Shown here: positions 26,791-35,712 of the stretch, one piece after another
Layout: every line of letters begins with the position of its first letter
Numbering within the stretch: the stretch's first letter is position 1
Assembly (NCBI GenBank): GCA_900320055.1
Contig: ONQS01000011.1
Span: 1-64,000 of the forward strand
Length of the DNA stretch: 64,000 nucleotides
Source of the DNA: an uncultured Prevotellaceae bacterium
GTDB lineage: Bacteria > Bacteroidota > Bacteroidia > Bacteroidales > Muribaculaceae
Direction of reading: 5' to 3'
The notes under the pieces: generated by a model
Told to the model about the DNA's origin: nothing
The model's input: the letters and a program-made list of their open reading frames with translations, nothing else
The model's database searches: none
Made by a program: the position numbers and the translations under genes

Positions 26791-27324
26791 ATGGCGAGAA
26801 AGAAGTCGATGCTGGAACTGCATCGTGTGGATGTGGAGCAATACAGGCATGTGAGCAAACTGCCTGTGACGGTGGTGCTTGACAATGTGCGCAGCGAGAT
26901 GAACGTGGGATCGGTGTTTCGCACAGCCGATGCTTTTCTGATCGAGCGCATCATGCTGTGTGGCATCACACCTCGGCCTCCCAAACCCGAGATTCACAAG
27001 ACGGCTCTGGGTGCTGAGGAGTCGGTCGATTGGCAGTACTATGCTACCACAGTCGAGGCTATAGAGCAACTCAAGGGCGAGGGCTACATGATTTGTTCGA
27101 TCGAGCAGGTGCATGACAGTGTGAGCCTGGATCAATTTGCGCTGGACCCAGGCACTCGTGTTGCTATCGTGATGGGCAATGAGGTGAAGGGCGTCAGTCA
27201 GGAGGTGGTTGACATGAGTGACCAATGTGTGGAGATTCCCCAACATGGCACTAAGCACTCGCTCAACATCTCATGCTGTGCGGCCATCGTGATGTGGCAC
27301 ATCTACCAGTTGCTGAAGCCATGA
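26791..27324 (+). CDS. SpoU/TrmH-family RNA 2'-O-methyltransferase
   Basis: About 177 residues from the ATG at 26791 (MARKKSMLELHRV); the longer frame from 26731 begins inside the promoter. The three SPOUT knot motifs are clear: LDNVRSEMNVGSVFRTADAF (motif 1), IVMGNEVKGVS (motif 2) and IPQHGTKHSLNISCCAAI (motif 3). It transfers a methyl group from SAM to a ribose of tRNA or rRNA. It has no extra N-terminal RNA-binding domain, so the exact target is not defined. It stands alone between two long AT-rich spacers. Confidence 0.92.
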   Translation: MARKKSMLELHRVDVEQYRHVSKLPVTVVLDNVRSEMNVGSVFRTADAFLIERIMLCGITPRPPKPEIHKTALGAEESVDWQYYATTVEAIEQLKGEGYMICSIEQVHDSVSLDQFALDPGTRVAIVMGNEVKGVSQEVVDMSDQCVEIPQHGTKHSLNISCCAAIVMWHIYQLLKP

Positions 27325-27627
27325 TGATTAAATAGAACAAAAGTTATTAACAAGCGGTAGATTATTAGTAATCGTGAGAAATAATAGGACAAATTGTAAA
27401 TTTTGGCTTCCAAAATAGTTAAAATTGGAATGTTAAAAGGTGTTTTTTTTAACACTATTATTTGAATATAACTTTTCTAAAATATCTCAGATTTTTTTTA
27501 TTTAATTTCCTTATTATTAGTTGATTATAATACTTTTTGTTATTATTTGCTCATTTTTTTGCAAAATATTTTTAAAATGAACAAAACGTCAGAAAATAAG
27601 TGCAATTAGTTAAAATCTTCCATTTAT

Positions 27628-27659
27628 TTTGCCCATTTCACATTTTTTGACTAGTTTTG
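27628..27659 (+). promoter_or_regulatory. Promoter of the susC-susD-lipoprotein operon
   Basis: TTTG (27628-27631), exact 20-bp spacer, TAGTTTTG (27652-27659). The expected start of transcription is about 27664, leaving a 5' leader of roughly 110 nt. Confidence 0.8.
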
Positions 27660-27663
27660 CATA

Positions 27664-27716
27664 CATGTAAAAATCGATAGCGGCGCTATTGAAAAGCACC
27701 ATCGAGACCTTACATG
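27664..27716 (+). promoter_or_regulatory. Structured 5' leader of susC
   Basis: Nested complementary segments begin at the predicted transcription start: CATGTAA (27664-27670) with TTACATG (27710-27716), TCGAT with ATCGA inside, and ATAGCG with CGCTAT at the tip. It could be an mRNA stabiliser or a regulatory leader; no known riboswitch is recognised. Confidence 0.45.
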
Positions 27717-27776
27717 AAACTGATATTTTTGAAACACATTTTACTATTGTATTAATTTAATAAACATCACTATTTT

Positions 27777-30700
27777 ATGAAGAAGCTATTTCTGCTGCTG
27801 ATAGCCATTTGCGCTATCTCACTGGGCATGAGTGCCCAACAAGTAGTGAGGGGACAGGTTACCGACGCCAACGGCGAGCCGCTGATTGGTGCTACGGTAC
27901 AACCCATTGGCGGAGGAAACGGCGCAGCCACCGACGTGAACGGTGAATTCTCGCTGAATCTTCCTTATAATGTGAAGACCCTCAAGGTTTCGTATGTGGG
28001 TTACAAGACCCAAGAACTTCCCGTTCAGCCTAACATGGCCATCACGTTGAGTGACAACGGCACCGCTCTGGACGAGGTGATGGTAGTTGCCTATGGTACT
28101 GCCAAGAAGACCTCCTACACTGGTTCGGCCGAGGCTGTATCCAACAAGAAACTGGAGTTGCGTCCTGTGACCGACGCTACCAAGGCCCTCGAGGGTAACG
28201 TAGCCGGTCTGCAGGTTACCAGCGCATCGGGCCAGCCCGGTTCGTCGCCCAACATCCAGATTCGTGGTTACGGCTCTATCAACGCTTACAGCACCCCGTT
28301 GTATGTTGTTGATGGTGCACCCTTTGACGGCAACCTGAGTTCAATCGCTCCCTCGGACATCGAGTCGATGACTGTCTTGAAGGACGCTAGTGCTGCCGCT
28401 CTGTATGGTGCCCGTGGTGCCAACGGTGTTGTGATGATCACCACCAAGAAGGGTGTTGAGGGCCGCAGCAACATCATGTGGCGTTCGACCTTCGGTTGGT
28501 CATCACGTGCCACCAAGCGCTACCAGCATGTTGACCAGAAGGAGTATGTTCAGCTCGTGTATGAGGCTCTGCGCAACCAGGCTATTGACAATGGTAATAG
28601 CTGGAGTGATGCTGAGGCCATCGCCCGTGCCGGCCTGAGCGGCCAGTTGGGTGGCGAGCAGTACAACCCCTTCAAGAATTACAGCTGGGATCAGTTGATT
28701 GACCCCGCTACTGGTTACGTTCGCGAGGATGCCAAGAGCGCCTGGGACGAGGACTGGTATGACAGCGTTATCCGCAAGAACGCCTTCCGTCATGAGCACC
28801 AGTTGCAGGTGACCGGCGGTAGCGAGCACGCACAGTACATGATGTCGTTGGGTTACCTGAATGAGGACGGTATCCTGAAGACCACCAACTATGAGCGTTA
28901 CACCGGCCGTGCCAACATCACGAGCCAGATCACTGACTGGTTGGGTGCTAACATCAACGCTTCGTTGGCCCACTCGGTAAGCAACTTCAGCGACTATGAC
29001 GGTACCAGCACTTCTAACCCCTGGTACACCGCACAGTTCATCAACCCGCTGCTGCCTGTTTACTTGAAGGACATCAACGGTAACACCGTATATGACAGCG
29101 ATGGTAACATCCAGTATGACTGGGGTGAGGCAACTCCCAATGGTACCCGTCCCGGTTCGTTGAGCGACTTCTCGTCGCTGGGTATGCTGATGCTCGATAA
29201 GGCCGACACCAAGCGTGACGTTGCTGGCCTGCGCACCGGTCTGGTGCTGGGTAGCGACCTGGCCAAGTACGGCTGGCGTCAGGGCTTGAAGCTGGCTGTG
29301 AACTTCAGCATGGACTATGTGAACCGCAACTACATGCGCTACATGAACTCGCAGCACGGTAACCAGGCTAACGCCGGTGGTCTGCTGGAGAAAACCAATA
29401 GCCGCACCCAGAGCTACACCTTCAACCAGTTGCTGACTTGGGACCGCTCCTTCGGTGATCACACCATCGGCCTGTTGCTGGGTCACGAGTGGTATGCTTA
29501 CCAGTACAGCTACCTGCTGGCTGGCAAGACCAACCTGGTTGACGGCATCTTTGAGTTGCGTCCCGCAACCACACTGCTCGAGGCTGACTCTTATACCGAC
29601 AATTACCGCATCCACTCATGGTTCGGTCGTGCCAACTATAACTTCGCTGGCCGCTACTTCCTGAGTGCTTCGCTGCGTCAGGATGCTTCCTCGCGTTTCC
29701 ACCCCGATCACAATAAGGGTACCTTCTGGAGCGTTGGTGCCAACTGGCGTGTATCTGGTGAGAAGTTCATGCAGAACGTGGGTTGGGTAAACAACCTGTC
29801 TGTAAAGGCCAGTTACGGTGAGCAGGGTAACGATATGCTCCAGACCTATTATGCATGGCAGTCACTGTATGACCTGAGCTACAGCAACGCTACCAACATC
29901 GGTGCGCTGATCTCTTCGCTCGAGAACCAGAACGTATCTTGGGAGAAGAGCCAGAACTTCAATGCTGGCTTCGACGCTATCCTGTTCAACCACCGCTTGC
30001 AGTTGAACGTTGACTTCTACAACCGTCTGACCAAGAACATGCTGCTTAACCGTCCCATGGCATTGTCGACCGGTTTCACCGGCTTCATGGACAACGTGGG
30101 CGACATGCGCAACCGTGGTGTTGAGGCTTCACTGCGCATCACCCCCGTCCGCACTGCCGACTTTGAGTGGAACATCACTGCAATGGCTACCCACAACAAG
30201 AACAAAGTCATCAAGCTGACTAAGGAGGCTCCCGAGCTGATCAGCGGTGTTCGCGTGATCAAGGAAGGTATGCCCATCTACACCTATTATATGGCTAAGA
30301 GTGCCGGTGTTGACCCCTCGAACGGTCATTCACTGTACTGGGCATATGAGAAGGACGACGACGGCAACATGGTTCCTGGCACTGAGTATATCACCGATAG
30401 CTACTCGGTTGCTAACACCTGCAAGTACTACCTGGGCAGCCGTCAGGCTGACATCTTTGGTTCACTGGGAACTGACTTCAGCTGGAAGGGTCTGACCCTG
30501 AGCGTGCTGACTACCTATTCGCTGGGTGGCAAGGTTTATGACGGCCTGTACCAGAGCGATATGAACCTGTGGTACCTGAGCTCGACCTGGAACAAGAACG
30601 CTATGCGCCGTTGGCAGAAGCCCGGTGACGTGACCGACGTTCCTCGCTCGACCATCGCTGAGTCGATTGCTGCCAACGACCGCTTCCTGATTGATGCTAG

Positions 30701-31472
30701 CTACTTCGCTATCAAGAACATCACTTTGGCTTACGCTCTGCCCAACAACTGGATCAGCAAGCTGGGTATGACCGGTGCCCGTATCTTCGGTTCGGTCGAC
30801 AACCTGGCTCTCTTCACCCACCTCGATGGTATGGATCCCCAGTACAACTTCAGTGGTGGTACCGATTATGAATACAGCCCCAACAAGACCTACACCGTAG
30901 GTATCGAGCTGAACTTTGGTAAGGCATATGCCGCTCCTGCTCCCGCAGTGAACGTGAACGCTCTGAACAGCCAGATCAACGACCTGCGCGCTCAGCTCGC
31001 TGACGCTCAGGGTGCCGCTGCCGACGCCAACAGCCGTCTGGCTCAGCTGCAGGGTGACCTCGACGCCGCTAACCGCGCTCTGGCCAACTGCCGCAACGAC
31101 CTGAATGCTGCCAAGAATGCCGCTCCCAAGGTGGTTGACAACAGCAAGCAGTACATGAACATCCTGGTTCACTTCCCCAAGAGTGGTACCGCAATCACTG
31201 CCGACCAGCGTGCCAACGTTGAGCGCGTGGCTGCTTATCTGAAGAGCCATCCCGAGGCAACCTGCGTTATCAAGGGTTATGCTTCGCCCGAGGGCAAGGA
31301 AGAGGTGAACATCAAGCTCGCTAACGGCCGTGCCGCCAGCGTGAAGGATATGCTCGTCAAGAAGTATGGTATCGCTGCCAACCGCATCAACGCCGCTGGC
31401 CAGGGTATCAGCAACATGTTTGACGAATTGAGCTGGAACCGTGTTTCCATTTGCGAAATCATTGTTAAGTAA
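27777..31472 (+). CDS. SusC/RagA TonB-dependent transporter fused to an OmpA-like domain
   Basis: A 1231-residue outer-membrane importer. Signal peptide 1-20; carboxypeptidase-regulatory-like domain about 22-105 (VRGQVTDANGEPLIGATV); TonB-box region and plug about 100-230 (LYVVDGAPFDG, ALYGARGANGVVMITTKKG); barrel to about residue 1048 (TYTVGIELNFG). Ordinary SusC proteins stop there. This one continues with an Ala/Asn/Leu-rich coiled coil (about 1055-1110) and an OmpA-type domain (about 1120-1231: ILVHFPKSGTAITADQ, GYASPEG, KLANGRAASVKDML). The tail would lie in the periplasm and could hold peptidoglycan. The OmpA Asp at the diaminopimelate site appears as Ser; the Arg is kept. First gene of a susC-susD-lipoprotein operon; substrate unknown. 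Confidence 0.95.
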   Translation: MKKLFLLLIAICAISLGMSAQQVVRGQVTDANGEPLIGATVQPIGGGNGAATDVNGEFSLNLPYNVKTLKVSYVGYKTQELPVQPNMAITLSDNGTALDEVMVVAYGTAKKTSYTGSAEAVSNKKLELRPVTDATKALEGNVAGLQVTSASGQPGSSPNIQIRGYGSINAYSTPLYVVDGAPFDGNLSSIAPSDIESMTVLKDASAAALYGARGANGVVMITTKKGVEGRSNIMWRSTFGWSSRATKRYQHVDQKEYVQLVYEALRNQAIDNGNSWSDAEAIARAGLSGQLGGEQYNPFKNYSWDQLIDPATGYVREDAKSAWDEDWYDSVIRKNAFRHEHQLQVTGGSEHAQYMMSLGYLNEDGILKTTNYERYTGRANITSQITDWLGANINASLAHSVSNFSDYDGTSTSNPWYTAQFINPLLPVYLKDINGNTVYDSDGNIQYDWGEATPNGTRPGSLSDFSSLGMLMLDKADTKRDVAGLRTGLVLGSDLAKYGWRQGLKLAVNFSMDYVNRNYMRYMNSQHGNQANAGGLLEKTNSRTQSYTFNQLLTWDRSFGDHTIGLLLGHEWYAYQYSYLLAGKTNLVDGIFELRPATTLLEADSYTDNYRIHSWFGRANYNFAGRYFLSASLRQDASSRFHPDHNKGTFWSVGANWRVSGEKFMQNVGWVNNLSVKASYGEQGNDMLQTYYAWQSLYDLSYSNATNIGALISSLENQNVSWEKSQNFNAGFDAILFNHRLQLNVDFYNRLTKNMLLNRPMALSTGFTGFMDNVGDMRNRGVEASLRITPVRTADFEWNITAMATHNKNKVIKLTKEAPELISGVRVIKEGMPIYTYYMAKSAGVDPSNGHSLYWAYEKDDDGNMVPGTEYITDSYSVANTCKYYLGSRQADIFGSLGTDFSWKGLTLSVLTTYSLGGKVYDGLYQSDMNLWYLSSTWNKNAMRRWQKPGDVTDVPRSTIAESIAANDRFLIDASYFAIKNITLAYALPNNWISKLGMTGARIFGSVDNLALFTHLDGMDPQYNFSGGTDYEYSPNKTYTVGIELNFGKAYAAPAPAVNVNALNSQINDLRAQLADAQGAAADANSRLAQLQGDLDAANRALANCRNDLNAAKNAAPKVVDNSKQYMNILVHFPKSGTAITADQRANVERVAAYLKSHPEATCVIKGYASPEGKEEVNIKLANGRAASVKDMLVKKYGIAANRINAAGQGISNMFDELSWNRVSICEIIVK

Positions 31473-31481
31473 GATTAATCA

Positions 31482-31591
31482 GTTTTTAGTTTTAAGTTTT
31501 TAGTTTTAAGTAATATTACCTTATTGACTATTCAATTTCAGGCGATACTAGCTGTACTTAAAACTTAAAACTTACAACTTACAACTAAAAC
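31482..31591 (+). repeat. Large inverted repeat between susC and susD
   Basis: The left arm 31482-31512 (repeated TTTTTAGTTTTAAG) is complementary to the right arm 31555-31591 (TTAAAACTTAAAACTTACAAC). The RNA would form a long A-U hairpin between the susC and susD frames, which could partially stop or stabilise the message. Confidence 0.55.
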
Positions 31592-31602
31592 AAGATACAA
31601 AC

Positions 31603-33150
31603 ATGAAAAAGATATTTAAATATTTGTTTATTGGGATGTTTGGCGTGCTCTGCCTCTCGTCATGCTCTAGCGACTTGCTGGAGACCGAGCCCACCGACAA
31701 GATGTCGGGTTCAACCTTCATGAGCGACGCCACCAAGGCCCTCATCCCCCTGAACGGTATCTACCGCTCGATGTACACTGCTGGCTGGTCCACCACCGGT
31801 AACACTCACCAGTGCTTCGGTATCAGCGCCTATAACCTGATGGGCGAGGTCATGGGTGACGACTTCATCATGGGTGCCCAGGGTTCAGGCTGGTTCTGGT
31901 TCGACGCTGCCTATAATGTAAAGGGCCGTTTCACCAGCAGCTCATGGCGCAGCTATGACCTGTGGATGGCCTACTACACCTGGATTGCTAACGCTAACTA
32001 TATCATCGCTGCCGAGGAGACCATGGAAGGCTCCAGCGAGGATGTTGGCTACGTAATCGGTCAGGCTTATGCCATCCGTGCCTACAGCTACTTCATGTTG
32101 GCACAAACCTTTGCACGCAACTACAACTTCAGCAACGATCCCTGTGTGCCCATTTACAATGAGCCCACTATGACCACCACCACCGGTCAGCCCCGCTCGA
32201 CCGTGGCTCAGGTGTATGAGCAGATCGACAATGACATCAACAAGGCTATTGAGTTGCTGGCCAAGAGCCCTGCTCAGCGTCATCCCAGCCACATCAGCTA
32301 TGCTGTGGCTCTGGGTCTGAAGTCCCGCATCGCCCTCGTCGAGGAGAAGTGGGGTGAGGCCCTGGACGCTGCCCAGAAGGCTATCGCCGCCAGTGGCAAG
32401 AGCATTCAGACTGTTGATGCCAGCGCATTTGCTCCCAACAAGGCTAACTTCATCAACTCTGTTGGCCAGGGTAACGTGATGTGGGGTGCTCAGATCGTCA
32501 GCGATCAGGCTGGTATGTATGCTTCGTTGATGACCCACATGAGTGGCACCGCCCCCTATGGCGAGCGTGCTCCCAAGGAAATCTCAAGCTGGCTGTATGG
32601 CAAGATGCGTAGCACCGATGCACGTCGTGCTTGGTGGAATCCTGCCGAAGGCTACCTGCAGAAGAAGTTTGAGTTCTCCAACTCCCAGACCTGGGAAGCC
32701 GACTACATCTGGATGCGCGTTGAGGAGATGTACCTCAATGCTGCCGAGGCCGCTTGTATGAGTGGTAATGACGCTCTGGCCAAGGAGTACCTGATGGCTT
32801 TGATGAGCAAGCGTGATCCCAATTACAGCACCAACAAGACTGGTACCGCACTGGGTAATTTGACTACCGATGAGACCGGTTCGCTGCGCGAGGAGATCCT
32901 GATCCAGCGTCGTCTGGAGCTGTGGGGCGAGGATGGCCGTATCTACACTATCCGTCGTCTGCACCAGGGCTTCGTGCGTCCCAGCGAGTATGGTTGGCCC
33001 GATGGTCTGCTGCTGCCTACCCACCAGAAAGCTATGAAGGATCCCGCCAGCTACCTGTGGGTACTGACCATTCCTCAGGCCGAGTTTGACGGCAATGAGA
33101 ACATGGACATTAACAAGGATCAGAACCCCGTTGGTGACTATCCCGAGTAA
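31603..33150 (+). CDS. SusD/RagB-family outer-membrane lipoprotein
   Basis: A 515-residue surface lipoprotein with lipobox LCLSSCSSD (lipidated Cys near 22). The SusD fold is visible as the N-terminal TPR-like part (FMSDATKALIPLNGIYRSMY, YVIGQAYAIRAYSYFMLAQTFARNY, KSRIALVEEKWGEALDAAQKAI) and the C-terminal part LREEILIQRRLELWGEDGRIYTIRRL, a family signature. It acts as a lid that captures substrate for its SusC partner, encoded 130 bp upstream. Confidence 0.93.
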   Translation: MKKIFKYLFIGMFGVLCLSSCSSDLLETEPTDKMSGSTFMSDATKALIPLNGIYRSMYTAGWSTTGNTHQCFGISAYNLMGEVMGDDFIMGAQGSGWFWFDAAYNVKGRFTSSSWRSYDLWMAYYTWIANANYIIAAEETMEGSSEDVGYVIGQAYAIRAYSYFMLAQTFARNYNFSNDPCVPIYNEPTMTTTTGQPRSTVAQVYEQIDNDINKAIELLAKSPAQRHPSHISYAVALGLKSRIALVEEKWGEALDAAQKAIAASGKSIQTVDASAFAPNKANFINSVGQGNVMWGAQIVSDQAGMYASLMTHMSGTAPYGERAPKEISSWLYGKMRSTDARRAWWNPAEGYLQKKFEFSNSQTWEADYIWMRVEEMYLNAAEAACMSGNDALAKEYLMALMSKRDPNYSTNKTGTALGNLTTDETGSLREEILIQRRLELWGEDGRIYTIRRLHQGFVRPSEYGWPDGLLLPTHQKAMKDPASYLWVLTIPQAEFDGNENMDINKDQNPVGDYPE

Positions 33151-33185
33151 AATTGATGTTTAATCTCATTAACTAATTGAATATT

Positions 33186-34016
33186 ATGAAATTAGGTAAA
33201 TATATTTTAGGATTGGCTCTCGTTGCCGCCAGCTTGACCAGCTGCGATCAGGACAATATCGGTGCCATCTATGAGCCCACTGTAGCCAATATCTCCTTTA
33301 TGACCGCTGAGCCGAGCACTGTTGTGACCAAGGCATCCAGCATTGAGATTCCCGTGGCTCTATCGCGTGCTATCAAGAACGGTAGTTACACTGCCAATGT
33401 TACGCTTACCGATGCACCTGCCAATGTATCACTCAAGAGCAATCAGGTAACCTTTGCCGACGGCGAGGGTATTGCCTATGCTACTGTTGTGTTCAATGAG
33501 ATGGAGCCGGGTGAGACTTATACCGCAAAGGTTAGCCTCTCAGAAGCCGATGTCAAGACTGCCAACACCGAGTTTGGTGAGCAGTTAGCGACATCTACAG
33601 TATCTGTTATGTGCGACTTCAACTGGATTGATGCCGGCACTTGCGACCTGTATGACTTTACATGCGCTATGTTTGGTCTCCCTGCACCCACCGAGGCAAA
33701 GGGTGTTAAGGTTATCCAAGGTGAGCGTTCCAACGTTTATCGCATCCTTGATCCCATGGAGGCTCTCTTCCCTGGCGATCCCGATAACGATCATGACTAC
33801 CTCGAGTTCACTCTGACCGATGGCAAGATGAGTTTCACCGAGGGCTTCCACGTGAGCTACTGGGGCTACTACATCTACTATGTGCCCAGCCAGTATGGCA
33901 GCTACTGCTTTGTTAACGACGACGGCAACACCCACGACTTCAACTTCCTGTTGAATGACAAGGATGGTGGTCTGTACAGTGGTGGCCGCTTGGTAATTGT
34001 TTATCCTGGCAACTGA
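33186..34016 (+). CDS. Surface lipoprotein of the sus-like operon
   Basis: About 276 residues from the ATG at 33186; the lipobox is SLTSC with Cys at residue 20. An N-terminal Ig-like domain (SSIEIPVALSRAIKNGSYTANVTLTD) resembles the repeats found in SusE-type and DUF4843-like surface glycan-binding proteins. The C-terminal half has aromatic-rich strands (HVSYWGYYIYYVPSQYGSYCFV). Position directly after susD (35 bp) is where SusE/F-type accessory binding proteins are encoded. I cannot assign a named family with certainty. A GC-rich hairpin follows. Confidence 0.75.
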   Translation: MKLGKYILGLALVAASLTSCDQDNIGAIYEPTVANISFMTAEPSTVVTKASSIEIPVALSRAIKNGSYTANVTLTDAPANVSLKSNQVTFADGEGIAYATVVFNEMEPGETYTAKVSLSEADVKTANTEFGEQLATSTVSVMCDFNWIDAGTCDLYDFTCAMFGLPAPTEAKGVKVIQGERSNVYRILDPMEALFPGDPDNDHDYLEFTLTDGKMSFTEGFHVSYWGYYIYYVPSQYGSYCFVNDDGNTHDFNFLLNDKDGGLYSGGRLVIVYPGN

Positions 34017-34055
34017 TCACTGCAAGTTCTTAACTAGAACATAATCTACTACCGC

Positions 34056-34095
34056 AAGGGTGGGCGCTCCCGCAACTGGGATGGCGCCCACCCTT
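34056..34095 (+). terminator. Hairpin after the susC-susD operon
   Basis: AAGGGTGGGCGC (34056-34067) pairs with GCGCCCACCCTT (34084-34095), a perfect 12-bp stem with a 16-nt loop, but without a clear U-tract. Confidence 0.65.
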
Positions 34096-34123
34096 CGTCA
34101 ATGGGTGTCCCATTATGTCATAA

Positions 34124-34169
34124 TTTCCCAAATGTGGGTCAAAAACATCACTTTTGGGAAATTATGAAA
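34124..34169. repeat. 45-bp repeat, copy A, right after the ATPase gene end
   Basis: TTTCCCAAATGTGGGTCAAA followed by AACATCACTTTTGGGAAATTATGAAA. Copies B (35659-35705) and C (35713-35753) lie on the other side of the gene in the same orientation. The ends TTTCCCAAA/TTTGGGAAA make each copy a quasi-palindrome. Confidence 0.75.
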
Positions 34170-34173
34170 GACT

Positions 34174-35589
34174 TTACGAGTTAAACAGGTCATCGAGAGT
34201 GACCTCGTTTTGCACAATTCCTGAGTGTTTGTTGGGCAAAATCCCATAGGTGGTAATCATCGTGATCACGGGAGCCTTCCGGGTCTTGGTTTCGGCTATG
34301 AACCATGCCATGCGGTCACGCAACAGCATCTCATAGTCCCTATCAATCATGTACCGATTAACCGAAAACTTCATTTCACACAGATTGATGATGCGGTCGG
34401 CTCGGTCAATGACCATATCAATCTGGTAATGGTGCTCTGCATTATTGCTGCGCCATGAACTGGTGGCAGTGGCGATACCGCCAATACTGAGGCTTTGTTT
34501 GATCTGTGGTAGGTGCAGCATGCACAGCAGTTCAAAGCTAAATCCTTGCCACGCCCTCACTTGCGGGGAATTCATGTTATGCTCCCACCAATGTTCATCC
34601 TGGCTACGGTCATTTGCGACAAATTGAAGATAGAATAAAGTATAGAAGTCAGTAAGCCGATAGATGACATTCTTTTTTTTGGAACCAAATGAAGAGTATC
34701 CCAGGATGAAGTCGCACCGCTCGAGATGGTTGAGGGTGCGGGTCAATCCACTGCCAGTGATATTCAACTGCTGGCTGATTTCCTGTCGTGTCATGCCCTG
34801 GCGTTTACTGGAAAGTGCTTTTACCACATCAATATATTGATTGGCGTTCTTGAATAAGGACAGATATAATTCGCCAAACTCTTCACGCAACTCTGCATTC
34901 TTGTGGAAGTAGAGTCGGTCTATGTTCTGCATGAGGCTGTTGCCTGGGCGTATAAGACTCAAGTAATAGGGGACTCCACCCATGGCCATATAGCACTGGG
35001 CTATCTGGAAACGGTCCCATCGACATCCCAGTGCTTCAAGATACTCTTCGGTCTCGGCAAGTGTGAAGGGTCGCAGATATATCCGACAGGTGATGCGGTT
35101 GTGCAATCCGCCCGTGTTGTATATGAGTTTATCGGTCATCCATGATGTGGCCGAGCCGCAGGCAATCAGGCAGATGTCATCTTGTGCTGCCGCCCATCCG
35201 TTCCAGAAGTTTTCCAGAGCATTGACAAAGTCGCTCTTGGCCTTGTCCATCCATGGCATTTCATCAATAAAGACGATTTTGCGGCCCGAGCGCCGTTCTA
35301 GCAGTTGGCGCAGGTGCCTAAAAGCCTCCATCCAATTATTCACGGACGGGGCAAAAGATGTCTTGCCATATTGCTGCAATGCCAATGCAAAATTCTCGAG
35401 TTGTTGTCGTGTTGTGATCCCTCGCACTCCAACATAACTGAAAGCATACTTATCACGTGTGAATTGGCGCACCAGGAATGTCTTGCCGATGCGACGTCGT
35501 CCATAGACGATGACAAACTCTGACCGATTAGACTCACAACAGCGCTTCAACTCGGCTATTTCTTGTTTTCTTCCGATTAATTTATTCAT
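34174..35589 (-). CDS. AAA ATPase with DUF234-like nuclease-fold C-terminus
   Basis: A 471-residue STAND/AAA-like ATPase of the archaeal-type (PF01637) family common in Bacteroidota. Walker A is YGRRRIGKTFLVRQF, Walker B is KIVFIDEMPWMD, and sensor-like ACGSATSWM follows. A winged-helix segment (MTRQEISQQLNITGSGLTRTLNHLERCDFI) and a DUF234-like C-terminus (EMKFSVNRYMID, with E-x-K as in PD-(D/E)xK nucleases) complete it. Function unknown; such genes are multicopy and scattered. It has its own promoter (35613-35644) and is bracketed by copies of a 45-bp repeat. Confidence 0.88.
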   Translation of the reverse strand: MNKLIGRKQEIAELKRCCESNRSEFVIVYGRRRIGKTFLVRQFTRDKYAFSYVGVRGITTRQQLENFALALQQYGKTSFAPSVNNWMEAFRHLRQLLERRSGRKIVFIDEMPWMDKAKSDFVNALENFWNGWAAAQDDICLIACGSATSWMTDKLIYNTGGLHNRITCRIYLRPFTLAETEEYLEALGCRWDRFQIAQCYMAMGGVPYYLSLIRPGNSLMQNIDRLYFHKNAELREEFGELYLSLFKNANQYIDVVKALSSKRQGMTRQEISQQLNITGSGLTRTLNHLERCDFILGYSSFGSKKKNVIYRLTDFYTLFYLQFVANDRSQDEHWWEHNMNSPQVRAWQGFSFELLCMLHLPQIKQSLSIGGIATATSSWRSNNAEHHYQIDMVIDRADRIINLCEMKFSVNRYMIDRDYEMLLRDRMAWFIAETKTRKAPVITMITTYGILPNKHSGIVQNEVTLDDLFNS

Positions 35590-35612
35590 AAATAGTTTGT
35601 TATGTTGTGTGG

Positions 35613-35644
35613 CAAAGGTAAATCAAATATATTTCACATGCAAA
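35613..35644 (-). promoter_or_regulatory. Promoter of the AAA ATPase gene
   Basis: Minus-strand TTTG (35644-35641), exact 20-bp spacer, TACCTTTG (35620-35613). The start codon is about 20 nt downstream of the predicted transcription start. Confidence 0.8.
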
Positions 35645-35658
35645 ATATTTTGTTGATA

Positions 35659-35705
35659 TTTTACCAAATGTGTGTCAAAAACATTACTTTTGGGAAATTA
35701 TGAAA
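35659..35705. repeat. 45-bp repeat, copy B
   Basis: TTTTACCAAATGTGTGTCAA followed by AAACATTACTTTTGGGAAATTATGAAA; same orientation as copy A at 34124. It contains TACTTTTG, a rightward -7-like box. Confidence 0.75.
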
Positions 35706-35712
35706 TTTATTT

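Larger units (their letters stand above)
27325..27776. other. AT-rich spacer upstream of susC
   Basis: About 450 bp without a gene. The left part is only A/T-rich; the right part has the susC promoter (27628-27659) and a foldable leader (27664-27716). Confidence 0.6.

Noticed and set aside
28503..29615. A 370-codon minus-strand frame within susC.
   Set aside because: It is fully inside the coding sequence of a well supported SusC, with no start signal or homology.
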